NCBI GenBank assembly: GCA_947379685.1
Contig: CANCOG010000095.1
Span: 1 to 12,057, forward strand
From: Flavipsychrobacter stenotrophus
GTDB lineage: Bacteria > Bacteroidota > Bacteroidia > Chitinophagales > Chitinophagaceae
DNA: 12,057 nt
Direction of reading: 5' to 3'
The notes beneath the pieces are model-generated. The model was not told the origin of the DNA, made no database searches, and was given only the letters and a program-made list of their open reading frames with translations. The position numbers and the translations under genes are program-made. Positions 5,407 to 12,057 of this stretch are shown here, in pieces (position 1 is the stretch's first letter; every line of letters starts with the position of its first letter).

Positions 5407-8400
5407 TTGAATAATGTATTGAAAGAAAATTTATTTATAAACAGTTTGTTTGATAGTCAATTGTCTGGTAATCTTTTCCAGGATGTGGCAGTAATTGGGA
5501 TGTCTGGAAGGTTTCCCGGTGTGAGCACAATTGACGGCCTGTGGGGGGGGATTATAGACGGCACTTTAATGGGGCCTGCTGATATACAAACACGCGCGCA
5601 ATCGGGTGATAGCAAAATTGGCGATCAAGCTCAACAATTTGATGCAGGTTTATTTGGGCTAACCGAGGAGCAGGCCTTATCGCTGAATGGTGCTGAACGG
5701 GTTTTTCTGGAAATTACCTGGGAAGCACTTGAAATCTCCGGGCAAATGCCGTCCAGATTGAACAGCAAAATTGGACTGTTCGTTGCGCAGCCTGATCATT
5801 CAGCCGGAGGCGAATCCATTGCAAAAGTCACTTCTGAAGTTTTAAACCAATTGGGAGCGTCAGTGGTTCTCTTCTTTGCCAGTTCAAATTCCGTTGACGC
5901 AATTGCAAATGCAGTTGAGAGTATTCGTTCGGGAAAATGTAATACTGCGTTAGTGGGTGGCGTTTCTTATGTGCCGTCTGACGGCATTGCTGAGCATCCC
6001 AATTGTGAAGATGCAGTGGTAATCGTGCTTAAAAACTGGGAAGAAACCAAGAAAGATGCGGACCCTATTTTCGCCGTCATTAAAGAAGTTGCGGTTAACG
6101 ACTTGTCAAATGCTGACGCGCGCCATCAGAACACTCCGTACACCAAATCAATTTCATATATAGAACATTGTGGAAGTGATCTTTTTTCTGATAGTACAAA
6201 GGCCATAGATAAACTTATTTCCGGTTTGGGTTATGGTGAAAAAAAGGAAGGTTGTGCCCTTGGTGTTAATCTCGAATCAGATTCAATGTCATGTATTGCT
6301 GGGGTGCTCAAAGCCAGTCTTGCCCTTAGCCATAAGCAATTACCAACGTGTCATATAAATACAGATGTAGATTTAGGCAACACACCCTTTTTTACGGTTT
6401 CCAGCCCCCGGGAATGGACCTGTGAGGGACCAAGAAAGGCCGGAGTACATTCATCAGCCGGCTTAATAGTATTGGAAGAGTTTGAAAATAAAAAAGTTGT
6501 GCCTTCGGCTGGCAGGGCAATTCAGTTGTTTTGCTGGTCAGCCAATAGCGGGGCAAGCAGGGAAGCATACGCCAGAAAGTTAGCGGAATATCTTGTCGAG
6601 AACAAAAATGCAAATCTGGCGGATATCGCCTGGAATTTACAGTATTTCCGGGCACCCTTTGCAGAAAGGCGTTTTGCAGTTGCGGGATCCGAAACTGAAT
6701 TGCAGAGTGCATTAAGCGGGGAAACGCACCTTAATCAACACCAAAACTCTATTGAAGATCCGCTGACAGAAGTTGTTTTTATGTTTCCCGGACAGGGAGC
6801 ACAGTTCCTTACCATGGGAAAGGAGCTTTATGAGCACGAACCTGTATTCCGCGAAGCGGTCAGCGAATGCGCTGTCTTGCTTGAGGCAATTACGGGAGAA
6901 GACATAAGGGAAGTGATTTACCCGGCACAATTGGGTGGGGTAGCAGCTGAAAAACTTAACAACACATATTACACTCAACCAGCAATTTTTGTCATTGAAT
7001 ATGCATTAGCGAAATTATGGATCAGCTGGGGCATAGAACCTGCGGCCTTAATAGGCCATAGTATTGGTGAATATGTAGCGGCACACCTGGCAGGAGTTTT
7101 CAGTCTCGATGATGGATTATTACTTATTGCCAACCGCAGCCGCCTTATGGCCGCTCTTGAGCACGGAAGTATGTTAGCTGTACACAGCAATTATGAACAT
7201 ATTACCTCGCTGATGCCTGTTACTTTGTCATTGTCAGCTATTAACAGCCCGAAGGAATGTGTGGTTGCCGGCCCTTCAGGTGAGATCAATGATTTTTCTA
7301 AATTACTTGAGGAAAAAGCAATACAATTTCACCCCTTGCGTACGAGCCATGCTTTTCATTCGACGATGATGGATCCTATCGTTGCAGCATTTGAAGAAGT
7401 TATGCATTCTGTTACGTTATGCGAGCCCGGGATACCGTTGATCTCTACAGTAACCGGGACATGGATGACTGACGAGGAAGCCACAAGTCCGGCATATTGG
7501 GCGAAACACATGAGGGCGACAGTTCGCTTTGCGGATGGCATTAATACATTGGTACAAGATAGCTTTAACCTGATGCTGGAAACGGGCCCGGGAAATGTAA
7601 ATGCTTCTTTAGTAATGCAGAATACGTTGGGCCAGCATGTGGTTTCACTTTCATCATTGCTCGCAAACAATGGAAAATCAGCATATTATAGTGTCCTTGA
7701 AGCGGCCGGTGGTCTTTGGCTTAACGGAATCGATTTGAATTGGGATGCATTTTATGAAGGCCAGCATCGCGTCAGGCTGAGCAATTTGCCAACTTATGCT
7801 TTTGACCGAAAGCGGGAAGATATGGTTGTGATGCATGATACATTGCCATTAGAAAGTAAAGAGAATAATGAGTTAGAAGTACCTGAAGCCGATACTTCTA
7901 TTGACGAAGTTGCAAAAAAACTTGATCATCATACGTCGCCTGCTGAACCTAAAATTCATCAATCAGAAGATGTACAGGAGCCTTTTTCAGGAATAGAGTT
8001 TACTACCCGGTATCACGAAAAGACAAGGACCAGCAGGGCTCATTGTAGGGAAACGGATCAGCCGTCTTCAGACCTGGAAAATGGATTTTCGTACCCCATT
8101 ATCATTGAAAAAAGCAATGGATGCAAGGTATGGGATGTTGACAACAATGAATATATTGACGTCAATGACAGCTATGGAAGCGGGTTATTGGGCCACCACA
8201 ATGATGTTGTAGCTGCGGCGCTCCATGAGCAAGTGGATTTGGGTTGGGTAAGCAATGGGCAAGATAAATCTGTACAAGAATTGAGAGATTTATTGCAGTC
8301 GTTGCTGAATTGCGAGGCTGTCGTGCTGCGCAATTCGGAATCTGAAGCCCTGCATGATGCAATTCAAATCGCCCGTAAGTCAACGGGTCGCCCTTGGGTC

Positions 8401-9300
8401 GCTACCTTTAATGATCTGTATCATTCCGGTGCAATCGAGTCGGGCAATAATTTGGTACTGGAGGTAGGGCTAGCGGATTCACTAAAAACGATAAAAACAA
8501 AGGCAAATCAAATTGCCGCTATTGTAGTAAACCCGGTAAGTGCAAGTTTCTGTGGTGAATTCCTGAGGCAAGTTTATGAGGTAGCTCGCGAATACGATAT
8601 TATATTGATTTTTGATCAGGTTAAAACCGGTTTGAGTCATCGGGAGTTTTCAATGCAATCAGACCTTTCCGTTTATGGGGCCTCAATTGCATCAGGAATA
8701 TCATTTGGCGTAATCTCAGGTAGTGAAAAACATCTTAGTACTAAAGGTAAAATATCTACTGCTCAGCCGCTTGCTCTAGTTGCGGCTCGTTCTACCATTA
8801 AAAATTTGTCTGGCAACAGAGGTGAATTACTTAGGGATCTGGAAAACCAGGCGGCTAAACTCAGCAATTCATTGAATGAAGTTTGCCAGGAAAATCAATT
8901 ACCCGTGGAAGTAGTTCATTTCGGTAATGTATGGGAAATAAGATGTAAGGCGAGCATGAGTTGTAGTGAAGAACTATTTGCATTAATGCGCTTCAACGGG
9001 GTCAACATTTTCGCTGGCAGGCCATGTTTCTTGAATTTTGGTTTTAATAGTGAGGATGTAGATAGAATTAACCAGACATTTATCGCTTGTATTCAGGAGC
9101 TTACACTTGGTGGCTGTTTTAGTCAGAGGGTAGAGGAGGACGTTGAAATAACTCAAGAGTTCGCCGAAACTGATGCAGCGGGCAAAATTGAAGTAGAGCA
9201 ACCGGTCGTTTCAAATGATGCGGACGAAGGCAAGGACGAAGGACTTTCCAGGTTTGTGCCGGGTAAGATGAAACGTTTATTCGGTCGTTTTTTGAAGTAA
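5407..9300 (+). CDS. PKS-like protein: degenerate ketosynthase, intact acyltransferase, degenerate class III aminotransferase
   Basis: A 1297-residue protein with the order of a mycosubtilin/iturin-type hybrid module. KS-like region about 26-360: starts VAVIGMSGRFPG, but has FFASSNS at the nucleophile site (Ser159 for Cys), EHCG for EAHG (Cys255 for His), no His at the NIGH position (NLES near 288-291), and is about 90 residues short. KS-AT linker about 370-440. AT about 455-750: FPGQGAQ, GHSIGE with Ser552, Arg577, and SHAFHS with His651, all intact and malonyl-type, closed by the usual LPTYAFDRKR linker. Acidic linker about 805-880 without a carrier-protein DSL motif. Aminotransferase-like about 890-1235: YGASIASG replaces YGKIVGGG, so the PLP Lys is Ala1092, while Asp1070 (IFD) is kept. 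The basic tail ends KMKRLFGRFLK. A TTG start is used because the first Met (32) lies inside the KS motif; TTG at 5419 is also possible. Probable role: an acyltransferase on pseudoenzyme scaffolds. Confidence 0.88.
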   Translation: MNNVLKENLFINSLFDSQLSGNLFQDVAVIGMSGRFPGVSTIDGLWGGIIDGTLMGPADIQTRAQSGDSKIGDQAQQFDAGLFGLTEEQALSLNGAERVFLEITWEALEISGQMPSRLNSKIGLFVAQPDHSAGGESIAKVTSEVLNQLGASVVLFFASSNSVDAIANAVESIRSGKCNTALVGGVSYVPSDGIAEHPNCEDAVVIVLKNWEETKKDADPIFAVIKEVAVNDLSNADARHQNTPYTKSISYIEHCGSDLFSDSTKAIDKLISGLGYGEKKEGCALGVNLESDSMSCIAGVLKASLALSHKQLPTCHINTDVDLGNTPFFTVSSPREWTCEGPRKAGVHSSAGLIVLEEFENKKVVPSAGRAIQLFCWSANSGASREAYARKLAEYLVENKNANLADIAWNLQYFRAPFAERRFAVAGSETELQSALSGETHLNQHQNSIEDPLTEVVFMFPGQGAQFLTMGKELYEHEPVFREAVSECAVLLEAITGEDIREVIYPAQLGGVAAEKLNNTYYTQPAIFVIEYALAKLWISWGIEPAALIGHSIGEYVAAHLAGVFSLDDGLLLIANRSRLMAALEHGSMLAVHSNYEHITSLMPVTLSLSAINSPKECVVAGPSGEINDFSKLLEEKAIQFHPLRTSHAFHSTMMDPIVAAFEEVMHSVTLCEPGIPLISTVTGTWMTDEEATSPAYWAKHMRATVRFADGINTLVQDSFNLMLETGPGNVNASLVMQNTLGQHVVSLSSLLANNGKSAYYSVLEAAGGLWLNGIDLNWDAFYEGQHRVRLSNLPTYAFDRKREDMVVMHDTLPLESKENNELEVPEADTSIDEVAKKLDHHTSPAEPKIHQSEDVQEPFSGIEFTTRYHEKTRTSRAHCRETDQPSSDLENGFSYPIIIEKSNGCKVWDVDNNEYIDVNDSYGSGLLGHHNDVVAAALHEQVDLGWVSNGQDKSVQELRDLLQSLLNCEAVVLRNSESEALHDAIQIARKSTGRPWVATFNDLYHSGAIESGNNLVLEVGLADSLKTIKTKANQIAAIVVNPVSASFCGEFLRQVYEVAREYDIILIFDQVKTGLSHREFSMQSDLSVYGASIASGISFGVISGSEKHLSTKGKISTAQPLALVAARSTIKNLSGNRGELLRDLENQAAKLSNSLNEVCQENQLPVEVVHFGNVWEIRCKASMSCSEELFALMRFNGVNIFAGRPCFLNFGFNSEDVDRINQTFIACIQELTLGGCFSQRVEEDVEITQEFAETDAAGKIEVEQPVVSNDADEGKDEGLSRFVPGKMKRLFGRFLK
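5543..5550 (+). repeat. G8 homopolymer within codons 46-48 of the PKS-like gene
   Basis: Eight consecutive G bases encode the end of Trp46 and Gly47-Gly48. Slippage here would shift the frame before the KS and AT regions, so it is a possible phase-variation site. A single tract with no repeat in the promoter is weak evidence, and an assembly length error would equally matter. Confidence 0.5.
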
Positions 9301-9336
9301 TAGCATAAAGTTGTTTATCATGCGAAACTACCCGCT

Positions 9337-10086
9337 ATGCCACTGGTAACCTGTGCAGCAATTGAGGACGTGCGCTGGGTGGACTCCACAATTGATACTT
9401 TTGCACTTAATGATACAGTCCACATCTGGCGCGTATCCATCAGCGCAGGCCTGAAGCATAGTAATGCCCACGAGTATGTGCTCAATGATACCGAGCTGGA
9501 TAGGGCAGCAAAATATCATCATAAAAAAGACAATGACCGGTTTTTACTCAGCCGGATATTGTTGCGGGTTTTGCTGGGAAGATATCTTGGGTCAGCCCCA
9601 GAAACAATTCAATTACTGGTAGGAGCAAACAAAAAGCCTTACGTTGATTCATTGACCGCGCAAAAAATCCAATATAATGTCACTCATTCCGGAGACTACA
9701 TTCTAATAGCAATTGCAGAAACGAGTATCGGCATAGATGTTGAACAGATCAAGCAGGACTTCAATTATAGTGACCTTTTGCCGGAATGCTTTGCACAAAA
9801 TGAAATTATTGCAACAGAAAGTTCTCTGGATCCACACCAGACATTTTATGAGCTCTGGACCCGAAAGGAAGCACTGCTGAAAGCTACTGGCAAGGGAATT
9901 GATCAGGACATGAAATTGGTTCCATCGTTGTCAGGCGGCCACAATTGCACCGCAGGAGTTATCGGGTCAGTTGCCGATTGGATGACGGTTAGTTTTGAAG
10001 TAATAAAGGGGTATCAGGCATCTGTATCCTTTGAAAATACTGTTAGTACCTTGAACTTCCTGGAAGGTCACGAAGTACTAATGTGA
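9337..10086 (+). CDS. Sfp-type 4'-phosphopantetheinyl transferase
   Basis: Cytoplasmic enzyme that moves the phosphopantetheine arm of CoA to a serine of acyl or peptidyl carrier proteins. Its 249 residues are of Sfp-group length. Motifs in order: a VHIWRV N-terminal strand, the RFLLSRILLR helix (about 68-77), KKPYV (99-103), NVTHSG with His117 (114-119), IGIDVEQI with Mg ligands Asp134 and Glu136, and FYELWTRKEALLKATGKG (170-187) with Glu178, matching Asp107, Glu109 and Glu151 of Sfp. The start at 9337 is the only in-frame ATG upstream of the domain; an ATG at 9320 is in another frame and soon stops. It lies 36 bases after the PKS-like gene with no terminator between, so the two are probably co-transcribed. 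Yet that neighbour has no visible carrier domain, so its carrier substrate is elsewhere. Confidence 0.92.
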   Translation: MPLVTCAAIEDVRWVDSTIDTFALNDTVHIWRVSISAGLKHSNAHEYVLNDTELDRAAKYHHKKDNDRFLLSRILLRVLLGRYLGSAPETIQLLVGANKKPYVDSLTAQKIQYNVTHSGDYILIAIAETSIGIDVEQIKQDFNYSDLLPECFAQNEIIATESSLDPHQTFYELWTRKEALLKATGKGIDQDMKLVPSLSGGHNCTAGVIGSVADWMTVSFEVIKGYQASVSFENTVSTLNFLEGHEVLM

Positions 10087-10115
10087 TATCCAAAGCAGTT
10101 TACCAGTTACATCTA

Positions 10116-12014
10116 TTAATCATTTGTCGCCATCAACTTGTTGATCCTGGTTGAATACTGCTGTGCCAGATCATCTCTATGGAGCTGATGATATATGTTT
10201 CCCATCATGCTCAGCATCTCAATGTTATCCGGGTCGGTCTTCAGGTAATTGTTAAAGTAGTCAATGGCAGTGTCTACCTTGTTTTCATTTAAAGCGGTAA
10301 AGCCTTTAAGATCATCAAAACTGGGTCGCTTTGTAAGTGCCGAAAGCGGACAGTCACTTACTTCTGCTTTAAACAATAGGTTTTTTGTCATCCATGTTTT
10401 TGTCTTGATCTCGTCTTCAGGAATAAGGGCAATGTGGTAAATGGAATAATCCCATTTCTTCCGGTTACGTTCAGGAAAACGAACATACAATATTTGCACA
10501 TTCTTATTTTCTTTGAAATATTGAATGAGCAGGTGGGCTGCATTACTCGCAATTGTTACTGTATCCGTGGGCTTAAGTTTAGGTAATTCATTTTTCTTGA
10601 ACCAATCAACGTCCTGCTTTAGGCTGTTATAATAGTAGTCCATTTCATAATTGCAATAAGCTCCCTTTACTCCCCCGGCAAATGCATTGAAATAACATAT
10701 GGTGTTCGGGAAAGACGTTGCTATAAACGATAGTGGCTCCAGTAACAAAATACCGGCAACAGCCATGCCAAATTTAAAATTCCTTTTGGCAAGATATTCT
10801 GTGAAGCAATACCATCCACCTGTAGCGGCTATAGCCAGTGAGGGGAATGCAAACATAGCATGACGCCAGCCATGGTACACATTGGCTTTCGAGTAAATGA
10901 TATAAAAAATAGGAAATACCCCCGTGATTATGACAAAGTAGATGGTTGCTGCCATTGGTTTCTTGCGGATAGTCAATAAGAAAACTGCCATCAGCAACAG
11001 GCCAGCAAGCAGCACATAGCTATTGGTGATATAGAAGCTTTTAATGAGAAAATTGCCCGGAAGCTCACTTGAAGCAACCTTTGAACCTTCAAAAAGCTGG
11101 CCTATGCTCACCTTGAAATTACTCATTTCATGAAGTGCGGTCAACGGATTGGAGATAGGGTTCTTCTGCCCATAAGGCCAAAAAAGACTGCCAGCGAGGT
11201 AACCACAAACCGCCACAATAGCTAGTGGTTTAATAAAGGATTTCAGATCAATTTCGCCATTCTGGAACCACTTTTTTACAAAGTAGAGAATACCGGCAAA
11301 AACGAATAAATAAGGTATTAAAAGAATGCCACCCACGCGTACATCTATCGTAATGCCAATTGCCAATATAACGTAAATATAATCTTTAACTGATGGCTTA
11401 GGTAGCTTGTCGAATAATTTGATAATGAAATAAATAGAAGCAATGTAAGCAGTTGCAAACGGAATATCTTTCGGGTTATTCATCGCATGTCCCAGGAAAA
11501 ACGGGGCTAGGAACATGAGCCAGGCACACAATACGCCAGCCTGTTTATTGAACGACCGGGCGGCTATTTTTGCGGCAAAAAATATCGCCAGGAAACCAGC
11601 CCAGGCATTCAGCATATGGCGGGTAGCATACTCACCCAACGGAGAAAACTTATTGACAATGGCGCATATGATATCGAAAAAGCCACCATAGTACATCATC
11701 ACACCATCCCGGTTCCAGTTATACTCTTCGGGCTTAAAATTTTCCGGCATCTTAAAAACCGTTTGGTCGCTGCCAAATGAAGTGAAGTATTTCAATATCG
11801 CTTTCCCATATTCATTCATGTCGACTTCATCGCCTGAAAGACCATAGGAAAAGCTCATAACCGTCATTAAAACAAATATCAATAACAAGCTACCCAATAG
11901 AATCTTTCCCCACTGTTGGTCATCTGATGTTGCAGAAATGCCACTTGAAAATGTTGCATTGTGAGTTGCTGACGAGCTATCGGAAGTTGATGATTTAATA
12001 ACGCTGGTTGCCAT
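10116..12014 (-). CDS. GT39/PMT-like membrane glycosyltransferase with C-terminal TPR
   Basis: A 632-residue inner-membrane protein of the GT-C superfamily, which transfers sugars from polyprenyl-phosphate donors on the periplasmic side. After a Ser/Thr-rich cytoplasmic start (1-33) comes a first membrane helix (about 37-58) and the acidic motif GDEVD (Asp62, Glu63, Asp65), where GT-C enzymes place the catalytic acid. Further helices lie at about 135-152, 158-176, 185-201, 212-247, 262-280, 332-348, 356-374, 385-402 and 415-432. SFPNTICYFNAFAGG (434-448) followed by DYYYN...DVDWF is a pattern seen in Bacteroidota members of this family. A soluble tail follows, with a TPR-like pair of helices at about 569-627 (VDTAIDYFNNYLKTDPDN... 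MMGNIYHQLHRDDLAQQY). Acceptor unknown: lipid, glycan or protein. It is convergent with the phosphopantetheinyl transferase (29-base gap), with no terminator seen between them. Confidence 0.8.
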   Translation of the reverse strand: MATSVIKSSTSDSSSATHNATFSSGISATSDDQQWGKILLGSLLLIFVLMTVMSFSYGLSGDEVDMNEYGKAILKYFTSFGSDQTVFKMPENFKPEEYNWNRDGVMMYYGGFFDIICAIVNKFSPLGEYATRHMLNAWAGFLAIFFAAKIAARSFNKQAGVLCAWLMFLAPFFLGHAMNNPKDIPFATAYIASIYFIIKLFDKLPKPSVKDYIYVILAIGITIDVRVGGILLIPYLFVFAGILYFVKKWFQNGEIDLKSFIKPLAIVAVCGYLAGSLFWPYGQKNPISNPLTALHEMSNFKVSIGQLFEGSKVASSELPGNFLIKSFYITNSYVLLAGLLLMAVFLLTIRKKPMAATIYFVIITGVFPIFYIIYSKANVYHGWRHAMFAFPSLAIAATGGWYCFTEYLAKRNFKFGMAVAGILLLEPLSFIATSFPNTICYFNAFAGGVKGAYCNYEMDYYYNSLKQDVDWFKKNELPKLKPTDTVTIASNAAHLLIQYFKENKNVQILYVRFPERNRKKWDYSIYHIALIPEDEIKTKTWMTKNLLFKAEVSDCPLSALTKRPSFDDLKGFTALNENKVDTAIDYFNNYLKTDPDNIEMLSMMGNIYHQLHRDDLAQQYSTRINKLMATND

Positions 12015-12057
12015 AAGGTGTGAAGATACTAAGTCTGAGAAAAAGTTGGTTATTTCA

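Noticed and set aside
7356..7670. A 104-codon minus-strand open frame inside the acyltransferase region
   Set aside because: It is opposite the conserved AT coding sequence, with no start context or recognisable protein features.
5407..9300. The PKS-like gene as an ordinary pseudogene
   Set aside because: There is no stop or frameshift in 1297 codons, the AT motifs are fully preserved, and the active-site changes in KS and aminotransferase come with clean loop deletions. This fits a repurposed protein better, though selection was not measured.
5407..10086. Recent horizontal transfer of the PKS-like/PPTase pair
   Set aside because: By eye the base composition and codon choice resemble the neighbouring genes, and no integrase, IS remnant, tRNA or flanking direct repeat is visible.
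10087..10115. A terminator between the convergent PPTase and glycosyltransferase genes
   Set aside because: The 29 bases contain no stable inverted repeat followed by a T run on either strand.

Overview
The window looks like chromosomal DNA of a Bacteroidota bacterium, probably near the Chitinophagaceae or a related group. This is an inference from moderate-to-low GC, starts without Shine-Dalgarno sequences, several upstream boxes resembling the Bacteroidota -7 consensus TAnnTTTG, and the style of the proteins (ExbB/ExbD pair, short DUF4177-like secreted protein, GT-C protein with a TPR tail). No RNA gene, IS element, CRISPR array or phage gene was seen.

Left part (1-2278, minus strand): the first codons of an unidentified gene at the window edge, a clear intrinsic terminator, and paaZ, a bifunctional aldehyde dehydrogenase/hydratase of aerobic phenylacetate breakdown with all expected catalytic residues. 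Middle part (2279-5103): a small stand-alone Aer-type PAS protein with its own terminator, an ExbB-ExbD proton-channel pair without an adjacent TonB, and a convergent small secreted protein.

Centre-right (5104-10086, plus strand): the most unusual part. A 1297-residue protein has the layout of a mycosubtilin/iturin-type hybrid module, KS-AT-(ACP)-aminotransferase, but reads as a double pseudoenzyme. The ketosynthase has Ser for Cys at the nucleophile position, lacks both catalytic His residues and has lost active-site loops. The aminotransferase has Ala for the PLP-binding Lys and is also shortened. No carrier protein motif is visible between AT and aminotransferase. Only the acyltransferase keeps its full set (GHSxGE Ser, downstream Arg, HAFH His), with a malonyl-type motif. 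A complete Sfp-type phosphopantetheinyl transferase follows 36 bases later, so an apparently active acyl loader and a carrier-protein activator sit together without any carrier protein in the window.

Right end (10116-12014, minus strand): a large polytopic GT39/PMT-like glycosyltransferase with a C-terminal TPR region, convergent with the phosphopantetheinyl transferase.
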